5,239 bases of DNA, taken from NCBI GenBank assembly GCA_027058735.1, contig JALURZ010000071.1, forward strand, positions 1 through 5,239, written 5' to 3'. The DNA comes from Hyphomicrobiales bacterium (GTDB taxonomy: Bacteria > Pseudomonadota > Alphaproteobacteria > Rhizobiales > JALURZ01). This document shows positions 5,237 through 5,239 of this stretch, piece after piece (position 1 is the first letter of the stretch; each line of letters opens with the position of its first letter). A program made the translations under genes and the position numbers. A model generated the notes under the pieces. It ran no database searches, was not told the DNA's origin, and saw only the letters and a list, made by a program, of their open reading frames with translations.

Positions 5237-5239
5237 GAA

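Noticed and set aside
5160..5239. tRNA-Arg as an integration (att) site for a mobile element
   Set aside because: The window ends three bases after the tRNA, and no integrase or repeated tRNA end is visible.

Overview
The window looks like ordinary chromosome of a GC-rich alphaproteobacterium. This rests on four things: a SUV3-type helicase C-terminus followed by an S4 RNA-binding protein, a seven-iron ferredoxin and a CarD/CdnL regulator; an M48 lipoprotein protease paired with a secreted nuclease-like protein; a perfect CtrA-type box; and GANTC (CcrM-type) sites. I cannot name the genus. I see no transposase, phage gene, CRISPR array or antibiotic cluster.

Left half, plus strand (2-2651): the 3' end of a SUV3-like RNA helicase overlaps the start of a small S4-domain (Hsp15-like) protein. 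After a 125-base gap comes fdxA (FdxA-type 7Fe-8S ferredoxin). After a further 370-base gene-free stretch comes cdnL, a CarD-family RNA polymerase-binding regulator, which ends at a clear intrinsic terminator (2724-2753). The 370-base stretch is the most interesting non-coding part. It holds a TTAA-N7-TTAAC box, two GANTC sites arranged as an inverted repeat, and two overlapping, mutually exclusive hairpins, the second followed by six Ts. This looks like an attenuator or the end of a short RNA upstream of cdnL.

Right half, minus strand (5044 down to 2775): a secreted staphylococcal-nuclease-fold protein and an M48 zinc-protease lipoprotein with a C-terminal LysM-like domain form a two-gene operon with an ATGA stop/start overlap. 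The nuclease homolog lacks the usual acidic active-site residues, so it may be catalytically dead. This operon converges on cdnL and shares its terminator region.

Right edge: a complete tRNA-Arg(CCT) gene with encoded CCA (5160-5236) is preceded by its own sigma70-like promoter and is divergent from the nuclease gene. Between the two lies a TCATGA-N5-TCATGA repeat that overlaps a possible -10 element of the nuclease operon.

Together the plus-strand genes concern RNA metabolism, ribosomes, redox and global transcription. The minus-strand pair acts in the cell envelope. The genes are recognisable families. The novelty, if any, is in the regulation of cdnL and in the degenerate nuclease.
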